From positions 233,549-297,548 of the forward strand of contig JAHEGD010000004.1 in the NCBI GenBank assembly GCA_024639885.1: a stretch of 64,000 nucleotides of DNA. The letters are read 5' to 3'. This stretch comes from Porticoccaceae bacterium. GTDB lineage: Bacteria; Pseudomonadota; Gammaproteobacteria; Pseudomonadales; Porticoccaceae. The notes beneath the pieces are model-generated. The model worked only from the letters and a program-made list of their open reading frames with translations. It was not told the origin of the DNA and did no database searches. The translations under genes and the position numbers were made by a program. Of the stretch, positions 8,989 through 22,260 are shown piece by piece (position 1 is the first letter of the stretch; each line of letters starts with the position of its first letter).

Positions 8989-10971
8989 CTACTCGAACTC
9001 GAGAATAGTCTGGTCGACCATCAGGCTGTCGCCCACCGCGGCGGCGACCTTGGCCACCGTGCCGCTCTGCAGGGCGCGCAAACTGTTCTCCATTTTCATC
9101 GCTTCGATCACCGCCAACTCCTGACCCTCTTCAACTTTATCGCCCACCGCGACGGTCAGCTTAACCAACAGCCCGGGCATTGGCGAGAGTAGATATTTAG
9201 AGAGATCCGGCGGCACTTTCTCGAGCATATGCGCGCTCAGCTCGGCGGCGCGCGGCGACAGTACCAGCGCGTCGACAGTGGCACCGCGGTAGAACAGTTG
9301 GTAGCCGGAGCCACTGCGCTCAACCTGCACGGTCAGCGCGCGGCCGTTGATGGTGGCATGGAACAGCGGGTCGCCGAGGTACCATTCCGACTCGACCTGG
9401 TAGTCGGCGCCGTCGAGGCTGACCAGGAAGCCCTCATCAGTGAGAGACACCTCGACCGCGCTCTGCTCGCCGTTGGCGGCCACTACCCACTGGTTGGGGA
9501 CTACGCACTCGTGGCCGGCCAGCTGGCCAGAGAGCATCCCCGAGCGCTCGCGGTAAAACTGGTGGACCGCCGCGGCGACCACCGTAAAGACTTCAGGTTG
9601 GTCCTGCGGTACCAGGTCGGCGCTGAAGCCGTCGGGGTATTCGTCGGCGATAAAGTTGGTGGTCAGCTCGCCGGCGATAAAGCGCGGGTGGACCATCAGC
9701 GCGTTGAGGAAGCTGATGTTGTGGCTGACACCGCGAATGTAGTAGCTGTCCAGCGCGCTGACCATCCGCTCGCAAGCCTGCGCGCGGTCGCTGCCGTAGG
9801 TGATCAACTTGGCGATCATCGGGTCGTAGAACATCGACACCTCGCCGCCCTCGTAGACGCCGGTATCGACCCGTACGCCGTCGCCGCGCGGCGGCCGGTA
9901 GCCGACCAGCCGGCCGGTCGAGGGCAGGAAGTTGCGGAACGGGTCTTCGGCGTAGACGCGGGTCTCGATCGCCCAGCCAGTCAGTGTCACATCGCTCTGC
10001 GCCAGCGGCAACGGTTCGCCAGCGGCGACGCGGATCATCAGCTCGACCAGGTCTTGGCCGGTCACCAGCTCAGTGACCGGGTGCTCGACCTGCAGGCGGG
10101 TGTTCATCTCCAAGAAGTAGAAGTTCATATCCGCGTCGGCGATAAATTCGACCGTGCCGGCCGATTGGTAGTCCACCGCGCGGGCCAGCGCGCACGACTG
10201 CTCGCCCATCTTGCGGCGCACCTCCTCGGTCAGGAACGGCGACGGCGCCTCTTCGATCACCTTCTGGTGGCGGCGCTGAATCGAGCACTCGCGCTCGCCA
10301 AGATAGATCACGTTGCCGTGGCCGTCGGCCATCACTTGGATCTCGATGTGGCGCGGCTGTTGAATGTACTTCTCGATAAACACCCGGTCGTCGCCAAAGC
10401 TGGAGCGCGCCTCGTTGGTGGCGCGTTCAAAGCCGTCCAGACACTCCTCGCGGTTGTAGGCCACCCGCATCCCTTTGCCGCCGCCGCCGGCCGACGCCTT
10501 GAGCATCACCGGGTAGCCGATCCCCTCGGCGATCTCGGCCGCTTGGGCGGCGTCTTTGACCACATCGGTGTAACCGGGTATGGTGTTGACGCCGGCTTTT
10601 TCGGCAATCAGCTTGGAGGTGATTTTGTCGCCCATCGACTCGATCGCCTTTTTGCCGGGGCCGATAAAGATAATACCGGCCTCGTCGAGAGCGTCGCGAA
10701 AGCGGCTGTTCTCAGAGAGAAAGCCGTAGCCGGGGTGGACTGCATCGGCGCCGGTCGCTTTACAGGCGGCGATGATTTTGTCGATCACCAGATAGCTCTG
10801 CGCAGACGCCGATGGGCCGATGTGGACCGCCTCGTCGGCCTGCTGAACATGCAGCGCCTCGCGGTCGGCGTCGGAGTAGACGGCGACCGTGGCGATACCC
10901 ATTTTTTTAGCGGTGGCGAAGACTCGGCAGGCGATCTCGCCGCGGTTAGCTACCAGAATTTTTTTAATCAT
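8989..10971 (-). CDS. pccA: propionyl-CoA carboxylase alpha subunit (biotin carboxylase + biotin carrier)
   Basis: 660 residues. The N-terminal biotin carboxylase (MIKKILVANRGEIACRVF) has the Gly-rich ATP loop KASAGGGGKGM and the catalytic segment EMNTRLQVEHPVTE. A linker domain and a C-terminal biotinyl carrier domain with EAMKMENS follow; the second Lys-neighbour pattern MKM marks the biotinylated lysine. The ATG at 10971 is used because it starts exactly at the family N-terminus, although the frame is open to 11055. Together with PccB it makes methylmalonyl-CoA from propionyl-CoA, bicarbonate and ATP. It lies between pccB and meaB, beside the mutase, which favours propionyl-CoA over other acyl-CoA substrates. 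Confidence 0.94.
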   Translation of the reverse strand: MIKKILVANRGEIACRVFATAKKMGIATVAVYSDADREALHVQQADEAVHIGPSASAQSYLVIDKIIAACKATGADAVHPGYGFLSENSRFRDALDEAGIIFIGPGKKAIESMGDKITSKLIAEKAGVNTIPGYTDVVKDAAQAAEIAEGIGYPVMLKASAGGGGKGMRVAYNREECLDGFERATNEARSSFGDDRVFIEKYIQQPRHIEIQVMADGHGNVIYLGERECSIQRRHQKVIEEAPSPFLTEEVRRKMGEQSCALARAVDYQSAGTVEFIADADMNFYFLEMNTRLQVEHPVTELVTGQDLVELMIRVAAGEPLPLAQSDVTLTGWAIETRVYAEDPFRNFLPSTGRLVGYRPPRGDGVRVDTGVYEGGEVSMFYDPMIAKLITYGSDRAQACERMVSALDSYYIRGVSHNISFLNALMVHPRFIAGELTTNFIADEYPDGFSADLVPQDQPEVFTVVAAAVHQFYRERSGMLSGQLAGHECVVPNQWVVAANGEQSAVEVSLTDEGFLVSLDGADYQVESEWYLGDPLFHATINGRALTVQVERSGSGYQLFYRGATVDALVLSPRAAELSAHMLEKVPPDLSKYLLSPMPGLLVKLTVAVGDKVEEGQELAVIEAMKMENSLRALQSGTVAKVAAAVGDSLMVDQTILEFE

Positions 10972-11024
10972 AATCGTGCCTATCTGTTGCGAATTAAGGT
11001 CGTCGGGTGTCGCTGGCGGCGACC

Positions 11025-12557
<1,533 letters not shown>

Positions 12558-12588
12558 GGCTCTCTCGCGTTCTAGTTAGTGGGGCGGT

Positions 12589-14736
<2,148 letters not shown>

Positions 14737-14942
14737 CGTACTCTCCACGCTACCATTGGCCGCCAGTGGCGGTTGTTTAGCTGATCACTATGGGCCAGCA
14801 GCCGGCGTGATGCTAGGGCGAAATCAATCAACCTAACTCACATTAATTATCATTTAATCCTGCCATGTATCGCCGTTATATGGTAAAAATCGCCTATTAA
14901 GTCACAAATACTATTGCAAAAACTGCTTTCAAAGGAGCCTAC
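14737..14942. promoter_or_regulatory. AT-rich divergent promoter region of scpA operon and AraC-type gene
   Basis: A 206-base gap between divergent genes, clearly richer in A and T than its surroundings from about 14815 to 14930. It must contain promoters for both directions and is the natural place for binding sites of the AraC-type regulator. I could not define a convincing -35/-10 pair or an operator by eye. Confidence 0.5.
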
Positions 14943-15947
14943 GTGGCCACCATCTGCCGCCACCATGTGATCGCCTGCCTACACGCTATCCGCGCCAGCG
15001 GTGGCTCGCAGCTACAGCTGCTCGAGCGGGCCGGCATCAACCCGGCGCTGCTGGCCCGCGATGACGTGCGTATCCACACCGACCAGGTGGCGCGGCTGTT
15101 TAAATCGGTGCAGGAGACGCTCGACGACGAGTACATGGGCTTTACCGCCCAGCCGTGCCGGGTTGGACTATTTGCCACCATGTGCGAGCTGGTGGCCGGG
15201 CTGCGCACCCTCGGCGAGCTATTGGAGCGGGCGGTGGCGTTCTACAACTTGGTCAATCCAACTATCAGCATGGCGCTTGAGCGGCGCGGCGAACGCGCTG
15301 CGCTGGCGTTCACCATGGCCGAGCCGGCACTCGACCCCGACCATTTTATGGCTGAATTTTGGCTGGTGATCTGGCATCGCTTTCCAAGCTGGATCATCGG
15401 TGCACCGATACCGCTCGACGAGACTCACTTCTGCTTTGCCAGCCCCGCTCACCGCGATGAGCTGTCGATCATGTTCCCAAGCAAATTGCGCTTTAACCGC
15501 TCTGCCAACCGGCTGCTATTTGCCGCCGAGCAGCTCGACAAGCCGCTGCTGCGCAGCCGCGACGAACTGGCCGCCTATCTGCGCAACGCGCCGGCCGATG
15601 TGATGACCATCCCCGGCCGCGACAGCTCAGTCGAGCGCCGGGTCGAGCGGCTGCTCGGTGCTGAACACCGCCGCTTACAGCGATTGCTGAGTTTAGACGA
15701 GGTGGCGGCCGAGCTCGGTATCAGCGGACAAACTTTGCACCGCCGGCTGCGTGACGAAGGCAGCAGCTACCAGAAAATCAAAGACAATTATCGCCGCGAG
15801 TACGCGTTGTCGGCCCTCGCTGATCAGAGTCTGTCAATTGAGCGGCTCTCACAACAGCTCGGCTTTGCCGAACCGCGCTCGTTCACCCGCGCGTTTAAAC
15901 AGTGGACCGGCCAGCCGCCGCGCAGCTACCTGCGCAGCCGCGGCTAG
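14943..15947 (+). CDS. AraC-family transcriptional regulator
   Basis: 334 residues. The C-terminal 100 or so residues carry two helix-turn-helix motifs of the AraC type (LSLDEVAAELGISGQTLHRR, then LSIERLSQQLGFAEPRSFTR followed by FKQWTGQPPRSYL). The N-terminal part (about 1-200) resembles the arabinose-binding-like domain of the OruR/ArgR-type subgroup. The GTG at 14943 is supported by AAAGGAG at 14931-14937. Its divergent position suggests control of the propionyl-CoA operon, with a pathway acyl-CoA or acid as a possible effector; that is inference. Confidence 0.9.
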   Translation: MATICRHHVIACLHAIRASGGSQLQLLERAGINPALLARDDVRIHTDQVARLFKSVQETLDDEYMGFTAQPCRVGLFATMCELVAGLRTLGELLERAVAFYNLVNPTISMALERRGERAALAFTMAEPALDPDHFMAEFWLVIWHRFPSWIIGAPIPLDETHFCFASPAHRDELSIMFPSKLRFNRSANRLLFAAEQLDKPLLRSRDELAAYLRNAPADVMTIPGRDSSVERRVERLLGAEHRRLQRLLSLDEVAAELGISGQTLHRRLRDEGSSYQKIKDNYRREYALSALADQSLSIERLSQQLGFAEPRSFTRAFKQWTGQPPRSYLRSRG

Positions 15948-15957
15948 CGGTCGCCCA

Positions 15958-15990
15958 CAAAAAAGGCCCGCCGCAGCGAGCCTTTTCTTC
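15958..15990. terminator. bidirectional terminator between AraC gene and cytochrome c5
   Basis: AAAAGGC (15961-15967) pairs with GCCTTTT (15980-15986) around a GC-rich loop, with an A-run on one side and a T-run on the other. It can terminate the AraC gene from the left and the cytochrome gene from the right. Confidence 0.7.
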
Positions 15991-16004
15991 ACCAAAACCG
16001 GCGG

Positions 16005-16445
16005 TTACTGCGAGTTTTCAACCATGTAGTCGATTACCGCGTGGATCTCGTCGTCGCTGCAGTTCATGCAGGTGCCCTTGGCCGGCATCATGCCGATGCC
16101 ATTGATCGCATTGGCGTAGACGGTCTCAAGCCCTTTGGCGTCGATGCGTGCAGCCCACGCGGCGGCGTCGCCCATCTTCGGCGCACCCATCGCACCACTG
16201 CTGTGGCAGGCCAAGCAATTGCTCTGGTAGATATCGCTGCCCGATCGCGCGGCCGCTGGGCCGGCGGCAGCAACGGCACCGGTCATAGCGTCGCCTTCCA
16301 TCGCTACTTGGCCGTGCGGAGCGATCCGCTCAGCGACTGCGGCGGTGCGTTTCTCGGTGAGTTCAGGCGCTGGGTTGTTCGGGTTACAGGCGACTAGCAG
16401 CAGTGCGGCGGCGGCCATCAGGGCGGTGCGGGTCAGGGTGTGCAT
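16005..16445 (-). CDS. cytochrome c5-like monoheme cytochrome, predicted lipoprotein
   Basis: 146 residues from ATG 16445. The N-terminus is a lipoprotein signal peptide with lipobox LLVAC (Cys20), so it should be tethered to a membrane on the periplasmic side. One heme-attachment motif CLACH lies at 77-81. A Met in GIGMMPAKG is the likely sixth ligand, and the Cys pair CMNC (126-129) is the extra disulfide typical of cytochrome c5. A charged linker of about 50 residues separates lipid anchor and heme domain. The role is electron transfer in respiration; the partner is unknown. Confidence 0.88.
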   Translation of the reverse strand: MHTLTRTALMAAAALLLVACNPNNPAPELTEKRTAAVAERIAPHGQVAMEGDAMTGAVAAAGPAAARSGSDIYQSNCLACHSSGAMGAPKMGDAAAWAARIDAKGLETVYANAINGIGMMPAKGTCMNCSDDEIHAVIDYMVENSQ

Positions 16446-16525
16446 GGTGATCTCCACGGGATAAACGAATTTGTCGGCCGGCATTATACGATAAACCGCC
16501 CGCTTTGCCAGAGTGGCAGCGGCGG

Positions 16526-17542
16526 TTAGCCGAGCGGCCGGATACCCACTGCCGTACGCAATTTAGCCAACAGCGGCGCCGCCTCGGTGCGGGCGCGCTG
16601 GGCGCCCTTTTGCAGCACCACCTCGATCTCTGCGGGGTTGGCGATCAGCGCGTTGTAGCGCTCGCGCGGCGCGGCGAGCTGGCTGTTGACCAACTCAAAG
16701 AGCTGCTTCTTAGCTTCGCCCCAGCCGATGCCCTCAGCGTAGGCGGCGCGCATCTGTGCGCACTGCTCGGGGCTGGCAAACGCCTGCCAAATTTGGAATA
16801 GCGCCGAGTCGTCGGGGTCCTTCGGCTCGCCCGGCTCAAGCAGATTGGTCTTGATTTTATTGATCTTTTTGCGGAGCTTTTTCTCGTCCTCAAAGAGCGG
16901 GATGGTGTTGCCGTAGCTCTTGCTCATCTTGCGCCCATCGAGCCCCTGCAGCACCGCCACCTGATCGTCGACCACCGCCTCGGGCAGGGTAAAGTGCTCG
17001 CCGTAGTGGTGGTTAAAGCGCTGGGCGATGTCGCGCGCCATCTCGACGTGCTGAATCTGATCGCGGCCGACCGGCACCTTGTGGGCGTTAAAAATAAGAA
17101 TATCGGCGGCCATCAACACCGGGTAGCTGAACAGCCCCATGGTGACACCAAAATCGGGGTCGGCACCGTTGTCGGTATTCTCTTGGACCGCTGCCTTGTA
17201 GGCGTGGCTGCGGTTCATCAGCCCCTTGGCAGCCATACAGGTCAGGTACCAGGTCAGCTCCGGGATCTCCGGCACATCCGACTGGCGGTAGAACAGCGCG
17301 CGGTCGGTGTCGAGCCCAAACGCCAGCCAAGTGGCGGCCACCTCGAGTGTCGACTGGTGGACCAGCTCCGGCTGTTGGCACTTGATCAGCGCGTGGTAGT
17401 CGGCCAAAAAATAGTAGCTCTGCTGGCCCGCTTCGCGGCTGGCGGCAATCGCCGGGCGGATTGCGCCGACATAGTTGCCCAGGTGCGGCGTGCCAGAGGT
17501 GGTGATACCCGTTAAGACGCGGGTGGTTGCAGTTGAGGTCAT
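16526..17542 (-). CDS. trpS: tryptophanyl-tRNA synthetase
   Basis: 338 residues (E. coli 334), a class I synthetase that charges tRNA-Trp. The HIGH-equivalent is [13 protein letters not shown] and the KMSKS loop is exactly KMSKS ([15 protein letters not shown]). The start is ATG 17542, at the family N-terminus ([12 protein letters not shown]), with only a weak ribosome site; the open frame to 17602 is discounted. It follows the M18 aminopeptidase gene by 28 bases and is probably the distal gene of the tsaB-uppP run. Confidence 0.97.
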   Translation of the reverse strand: MTSTATTRVLTGITTSGTPHLGNYVGAIRPAIAASREAGQQSYYFLADYHALIKCQQPELVHQSTLEVAATWLAFGLDTDRALFYRQSDVPEIPELTWYLTCMAAKGLMNRSHAYKAAVQENTDNGADPDFGVTMGLFSYPVLMAADILIFNAHKVPVGRDQIQHVEMARDIAQRFNHHYGEHFTLPEAVVDDQVAVLQGLDGRKMSKSYGNTIPLFEDEKKLRKKINKIKTNLLEPGEPKDPDDSALFQIWQAFASPEQCAQMRAAYAEGIGWGEAKKQLFELVNSQLAAPRERYNALIANPAEIEVVLQKGAQRARTEAAPLLAKLRTAVGIRPLG

Positions 17543-17570
17543 AAGAGAATCCGAGTGGTCGGTGGACGGG

Positions 17571-18866
17571 TCAGTCGGCGATAACGCTGAGCGGCGCCGC
17601 ACTGTTAATGAAGGCGGTGAGCAGCAAGGCGAGCCGCAGCGGGTCGCTGGCGCCGGTCAGCTCGCGACAGGAGTGCATCGCCAGCTGCGGGATACCGATG
17701 TCGAGCGTATTGACGCCGAGCTTGGCAGCGCTGATCGGGCCGATGGTGCTACCGCAACCCATATCGTTGCGGGCGACAAAACTCTGCAACGGCACGCCGG
17801 CGCTGGCGGCCAGCTGTTTGACCAGCGCGCTGCCGATCGCATTGCTGGCGTAGCGCTGCTTGACGTTGGTTTTGATCACCGGACCGCCGTTGAGCTGGGG
17901 CAGGTGCTCGGCGTCGTGGACCGCCGGGAAGTTGGGGTGCAGGGCGTGGGCGTTGTCACACGACAGCAGCAGCGAGCTGGCCAGCACCGCCTCGAGCGAG
18001 TCGCCGCACAGCCGCGCCAGTAGCGACTGCAGAAACGGCCCGTCGGCGCCGACCGCCGAAACGCTGCCGACCTCTTCGTGGTCATTGCAGACCAACAGCG
18101 CGGTGTGGCTGGCGTCGCTGGCCAGCAGCGCCTGCAGGCCGACATAACAGCTCAGCAGGTTGTCGAGCCGGCCACTGCTGATAAATTGGCTGTCGGCGCC
18201 ACTGCTGGCAGCGGTGGTGCAGTCGTAGAGCGACAGTTCGTAGTCGACCAGACTCTCGCCGCCACGCAGAAACGCATCGCTGACCAGCTGCGCGAAGCTA
18301 CTCTGGTCGCCCTCGTCGCCCTGCAGTAAGATCGGTTTGATGTCGGTCTGCGGGTTGACCGTGCGGCCCTTGTTGGCCTCGCGGTCGAGGTGAATCGCCA
18401 GGCTCGGGATCACCGCCATCGGCCGTTTGAAGTCGATCAGCCGCGAGCGCAGTGCGCCGTTTGCATCGCTCACCACAATCCGTCCGGCGATACTCAGATC
18501 ACGGTCGAACCACGGGTTGAGCAGCGCCCCGCCGTAGACCTCAACGGCCAGCTGATGGTAGCCGTGGGCGAAGATGTCGGCGTGTGGTTTAACCATCAGG
18601 CAGGGGCTGTCGGTGTGCGCCCCAACCATCCGCAAGCCGCCCTCGGCGGGTGCCGCGGCGCCGACCACAAAGGCGATCAAAGAGCTGCCGTTGCGGGTCA
18701 CATAGTGGCGATCACCGGCCCGCAACTGCCACGGCTGGCGCTCGTCAAGGCGGCTGAAACCGGCCCCCTCAAGCCGCTGCTGCATTGACTGCACAGCGTG
18801 AAAGGGGGTCGGCGAGGTGTCTAAAAACGCCAGTAAGTCTCGATTAAATTGACCTTGTTCGGCCAT
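17571..18866 (-). CDS. apeB: M18-family aminopeptidase
   Basis: 431 residues. The fold is that of dinuclear-metal M18 peptidases (aspartyl aminopeptidase-like). The metal and catalytic residues are visible: [27 protein letters not shown] and [10 protein letters not shown], with a C-terminal [12 protein letters not shown]. The ATG at 18866 is backed by AAGGAGAG upstream. Family members remove N-terminal acidic or other residues from peptides in the cytoplasm. It lies 35 bases downstream of the dehydrogenase gene and 28 before trpS. Confidence 0.93.
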   Translation of the reverse strand: MAEQGQFNRDLLAFLDTSPTPFHAVQSMQQRLEGAGFSRLDERQPWQLRAGDRHYVTRNGSSLIAFVVGAAAPAEGGLRMVGAHTDSPCLMVKPHADIFAHGYHQLAVEVYGGALLNPWFDRDLSIAGRIVVSDANGALRSRLIDFKRPMAVIPSLAIHLDREANKGRTVNPQTDIKPILLQGDEGDQSSFAQLVSDAFLRGGESLVDYELSLYDCTTAASSGADSQFISSGRLDNLLSCYVGLQALLASDASHTALLVCNDHEEVGSVSAVGADGPFLQSLLARLCGDSLEAVLASSLLLSCDNAHALHPNFPAVHDAEHLPQLNGGPVIKTNVKQRYASNAIGSALVKQLAASAGVPLQSFVARNDMGCGSTIGPISAAKLGVNTLDIGIPQLAMHSCRELTGASDPLRLALLLTAFINSAAPLSVIAD

Positions 18867-18901
18867 CACACTCTCCTTGGGTGGGTGCCCACTGCGCCCG
18901 G

Positions 18902-19798
18902 CTATCGGTTCTGTTCGCTCTGCAGCCGCTGCAGCAGGCTCGAGGTATCCCAGCGGCCACCGCCGGCCGCCTGCAGCTGGCGGTAGAAGTCGGCGACCTG
19001 TTCGGCGACCGGCAGCGCACTGCCGTTGGCGGCCGCCTCGGCGCTGGCGATGCCGAGGTCTTTGACCATCCAATCAACCGCAAAACCGTGGTCGTAGTGA
19101 CCCGCCAGCATGGTCGCGGCGCGGTTGTCGAGCTGCCAAGACTGAGCTGCGCCGCGGCTGATCACCTCGACCACCTGGGCCGGATCGAGGCCGGCGTTGG
19201 CGGCAAAGTTGAGCCCTTCGGCGAGCCCCTGCAAGAGCCCGGCGATACAGATTTGGTTGACCATTTTACAGCGCTGGCCGCTGCCCAGCCCGCCGAGATG
19301 GGTGACCGCCTGCGCGTACGAATCAATCGCCGGGCGGGCGCGCTCAACCGCGGCCGCACTGCCGCCACACATCACCGTCAGCCGGCCGTTCTCAGCGCCC
19401 TGCTGGCCACCCGAGATCGGCGCGTCGACAAACTCGCAACCGCGCGCTGCAGCGGCGCTGGCAATCTCTGCGCAGACCGCCACCGACACCGTGCTGTGGT
19501 CGACCAGCAGCGCACCGCTGGCCATGCCGGCCAGCGCACCGTGCTCGCCGAGCACAACAGCGCGCAGGTCGTCGTCGTTGCCGACGCAGCTAAACACCAG
19601 CGTCGCGCCCTCGGCCGCCTCGCGCGGGCTGGCGCAGCTGACCCCGCGGTGGCGCTGCAGCCAGCGCTGCGCGGTTGCTGTGGTGCGGTTGTAGACCCGC
19701 ACCGAATAGCCGGCCGCGGCCAGGTGGCCGGCCATCGGAAAGCCCATCACACCGAGGCCGATAAAGGCCACCGTGGCAGTGCGCTGATCACCACTCAT
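18902..19798 (-). CDS. 3-hydroxyisobutyrate dehydrogenase-family oxidoreductase
   Basis: 298 residues. The Rossmann NAD(P) loop is FIGLGVMGFPMAGHL, followed by the family substrate motif VDAPISGGQQGAENGRLTVM and the catalytic lysine segment CKMVNQI. Members oxidise beta-hydroxyacids such as 3-hydroxyisobutyrate, tartronate semialdehyde or related compounds; which one applies here is not determined. The ATG at 19798 has GGGGAG upstream. Valine degradation would feed the propionyl-CoA module nearby, which makes 3-hydroxyisobutyrate attractive, but other genes of that route are not next to it. Confidence 0.88.
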   Translation of the reverse strand: MSGDQRTATVAFIGLGVMGFPMAGHLAAAGYSVRVYNRTTATAQRWLQRHRGVSCASPREAAEGATLVFSCVGNDDDLRAVVLGEHGALAGMASGALLVDHSTVSVAVCAEIASAAAARGCEFVDAPISGGQQGAENGRLTVMCGGSAAAVERARPAIDSYAQAVTHLGGLGSGQRCKMVNQICIAGLLQGLAEGLNFAANAGLDPAQVVEVISRGAAQSWQLDNRAATMLAGHYDHGFAVDWMVKDLGIASAEAAANGSALPVAEQVADFYRQLQAAGGGRWDTSSLLQRLQSEQNR

Positions 19799-19812
19799 AA
19801 CCGTCTCCCCGT

Positions 19813-20607
19813 TCAATATGCCAACAGCGCCAACAGCGCGCCGCCGAGCAGCAGTCGGTAGAGGACAAACGGCGCCATACCGATCCGCTCGACCCAACGC
19901 ATAAACAGCGCAATGCAGGCTAGCGCCGCCAGCCCCGAGAGCGCCGCGGCGGCGATCAACACCGCCCAGTCGACGCTGCCACCGATCAGCCCCGCTGCCA
20001 TGTACAGGCCACTTAGCGCAATGATCGGAATCGACAACAAAAATGAGAACTCGGCGGCCGCTTCGCGGCGGTAGCCGAGCAGCAGCGCAGCGGTAATGGT
20101 GATCCCCGAACGCGAGGTACCGGGGATCAACGCCAGCGCCTGAAACAGCCCCACCACCAGCGCAGCGCGCCAGCCGATCGCCACCAGCCGATGGCTGCCC
20201 CAGCGGTCGGCGGCGCCGAGCAGCAGACCAAAGACGATCGTGGCGATCGCAATCACCCAGTCGCTGCGCAGGTTGGCCTCGATAAAATCACTGCCCAGCA
20301 GCCCGGCGAGGCCGGCCGGCAGTGTCGCCAGCGCCAGCAGCCAGACCAGGTCGCTGGCCTCGCTGCGGCCGTTGCCAGCCAGCTGGCGCCCCCAACCGAC
20401 CGCCAGCACTGCCAGCCGCTGGCGAAAATAGACCACCACCGCCAGCAGCGAGCCGACGTGGACGGCGACATCGAAGGCGAGCCCCTGGTCGGGCCAGCCG
20501 AGCAGCTGGCTGGGCAGAATCAGGTGGGCGGAGCTGGAGATCGGCAGAAACTCGGTGAGCCCCTGCAACAGGGCCAGCGCGACCAGCTGTAGCCAGTCGA
20601 TGGTCAT
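19813..20607 (-). CDS. uppP: undecaprenyl-diphosphatase UppP (BacA)
   Basis: 264 residues of mostly hydrophobic membrane segments. Both catalytic signatures are visible: GLTEFLPISSSAHL near residue 20 and the PGTSRSG motif in the middle. The enzyme dephosphorylates undecaprenyl diphosphate to recycle the lipid carrier for peptidoglycan and other envelope polymers. The ATG at 20607 overlaps the last codon and stop of tsaB by four bases (ATGA), indicating translational coupling. Confidence 0.96.
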   Translation of the reverse strand: MTIDWLQLVALALLQGLTEFLPISSSAHLILPSQLLGWPDQGLAFDVAVHVGSLLAVVVYFRQRLAVLAVGWGRQLAGNGRSEASDLVWLLALATLPAGLAGLLGSDFIEANLRSDWVIAIATIVFGLLLGAADRWGSHRLVAIGWRAALVVGLFQALALIPGTSRSGITITAALLLGYRREAAAEFSFLLSIPIIALSGLYMAAGLIGGSVDWAVLIAAAALSGLAALACIALFMRWVERIGMAPFVLYRLLLGGALLALLAY

Positions 20608-21329
20608 TGCGCCGACTCGACCGGCACGATCGGCTGGTGGCGCTGCCACGCCTCACTGCCGCGCAGATAGATCAGTTCGACCTGCTCCAGCGGCGGCCAG
20701 TCGCCGGCCCGCCACAGCTGTTCGGCGCGGTCGAGCATCGCCGCGGCGCGCGGCGCCAATTCAACCCGCGCTACGCCGCCGTCGGGCAGCACCAGCTGAT
20801 CGGCCAGCCCGCCGCCCAGCTCGCCGACCAGCGCGCCGATCGAGTGGGCCGCCAACTGCTCGCCAAGCGCGCCGGCGTCGAGCAGCGCCAGCGGCGCCAG
20901 CTCGATTAGCTCTGCACCGGCCAGCTGATAGCTGGCCGCGTTGTACTGGCCCATGCGGGCGTCGCTGATCGCCATCAGCCGGCTGCCATCGGCGAGTTGA
21001 CCGCTGGCGGTCGCCGCCAGCACCGCCAGCGAATCGATCGCCAGCAGCGGAATCGACAGACCCAGCGCGATCCCCTGCGCCACCGCCAAGCCGATCCGCA
21101 GCCCGGTAAACGAGCCCGGTCCGCTGCTGATCGCCACTGCGCTAAGCGCACTGCGCTCGATCGCCGCGTCGTCGAGCAGCTGCTCAATCAGCGCCAGCAG
21201 GGTCGCGCTGTGGGTACGCGCGGCGCTGCTGTGGCGCGCAAAGTCGCGACACTGGCCGTCGGCCGCCAGCCAGCGCAGCGCCACAGAGCAGGCGCTGGTA
21301 GAGGTTTCAATGGCGAGTAGAGCGGTCAT
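20604..21329 (-). CDS. tsaB: tRNA threonylcarbamoyladenosine biosynthesis protein TsaB
   Basis: 241 residues. The N-terminal LLAIETSTSACSVAL and the SSGPGSFTGLRIGLAVAQGIA segment are diagnostic for TsaB (YeaZ), the ASKHA-fold partner that scaffolds TsaD and TsaE in t6A37 tRNA modification. It starts at ATG 21329 and is the first gene of a run with uppP, the dehydrogenase gene, the aminopeptidase gene and trpS. The adk terminator lies just upstream. Confidence 0.96.
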   Translation of the reverse strand: MTALLAIETSTSACSVALRWLAADGQCRDFARHSSAARTHSATLLALIEQLLDDAAIERSALSAVAISSGPGSFTGLRIGLAVAQGIALGLSIPLLAIDSLAVLAATASGQLADGSRLMAISDARMGQYNAASYQLAGAELIELAPLALLDAGALGEQLAAHSIGALVGELGGGLADQLVLPDGGVARVELAPRAAAMLDRAEQLWRAGDWPPLEQVELIYLRGSEAWQRHQPIVPVESAQ

Positions 21330-21364
21330 GGTCGGCCCGGCGGCAGAGAGAGGGGTCGGCTGGC

Positions 21365-21404
21365 GAAAAAAATCCCCGCACAGCGCGCTGAGCGGGGATT
21401 TTAA
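21365..21404 (-). terminator. rho-independent terminator of adk
   Basis: On the minus strand AAAATCCCCGC pairs with GCGGGGATTTT around a short GC-rich loop, and a run of seven T residues follows. It lies about 45 bases after the adk stop and before tsaB. Confidence 0.85.
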
Positions 21405-21448
21405 ACGGCTTTGGCGCTGCGCTCCAGCCTGATCGGCAGCGCCGGCGG

Positions 21449-22093
21449 TTAAGCGAGTGCGTCGACAATCCGCTGCTGCACCTCGGCCAGCGCACCGGAG
21501 CCATTGACGGTGGCGAAGGTGACCGCGCTGTCGGCGGCCACCGCGGTGTAGAAGTCGATCAGCGGTTTAGTCTGCTGGTGGTAGATGTCGAGACGGTTGC
21601 GGACGGTCGCCTCGCTGTCGTCGGGGCGCTGAATCAGCGGCTCACCGCTGTCATCGTCGATACCCTCTACCGCCGGCGGGTTGTGCTCAATGTGGTAGAC
21701 CCGACCCGACGCCTCGTGGACGCGGCGGCCGCTCAGGCGGGCGATGATCTCTTGGTCATCGACGGCGATCTCGACGACGGCGTCGATGGCGACATTGGCG
21801 TCGCGCATCGCCTCGGCCTGCACGATGGTGCGCGGGAAGCCGTCAAATAGGAAGCCGTTGGCGCAGTCGGCGGCGGTGATCCGCTCTTTGACCAGCGCGA
21901 TAATGATCTCGTCCGACACCAATCCGCCGCTGGCCATGATGTCTTTGACCTTGAGGCCGAGCTCGCTGCCGGCTTTGACGGCCGCGCGCAACATGTCGCC
22001 GGTAGAGATCTGCGGGATAGCGTAGTGCTCAGTGATAAATTGGGCTTGGGTGCCTTTACCGGCGCCGGGTGGCCCCAATAGAATAATACGCAT
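21449..22093 (-). CDS. adk: adenylate kinase
   Basis: 214 residues, the same length as E. coli Adk. The P-loop [10 protein letters not shown] is at the N-terminus, with DGFPRT in the core and a LID domain ([13 protein letters not shown]) of the non-zinc type. It converts ATP plus AMP to two ADP. The ATG at 22093 has GAGGAG upstream. A strong terminator follows, so it is probably a single-gene unit. Confidence 0.98.
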   Translation of the reverse strand: MRIILLGPPGAGKGTQAQFITEHYAIPQISTGDMLRAAVKAGSELGLKVKDIMASGGLVSDEIIIALVKERITAADCANGFLFDGFPRTIVQAEAMRDANVAIDAVVEIAVDDQEIIARLSGRRVHEASGRVYHIEHNPPAVEGIDDDSGEPLIQRPDDSEATVRNRLDIYHQQTKPLIDFYTAVAADSAVTFATVNGSGALAEVQQRIVDALA

Positions 22094-22260
22094 AACTATC
22101 TCCTCGCCTGGGCGGCTCTCAATGGGTGTCAATCGGTGCAATAGGCGGCCCCGGACGGCCATCAATGGCGCTCTGTCGGGGCCTGCGGATAATCGCGGGC
22201 GGCAAAGATACACTGAACCGGCCGAGCAGCACAACCCTACCAATGGCCATAGCTGGGCGT

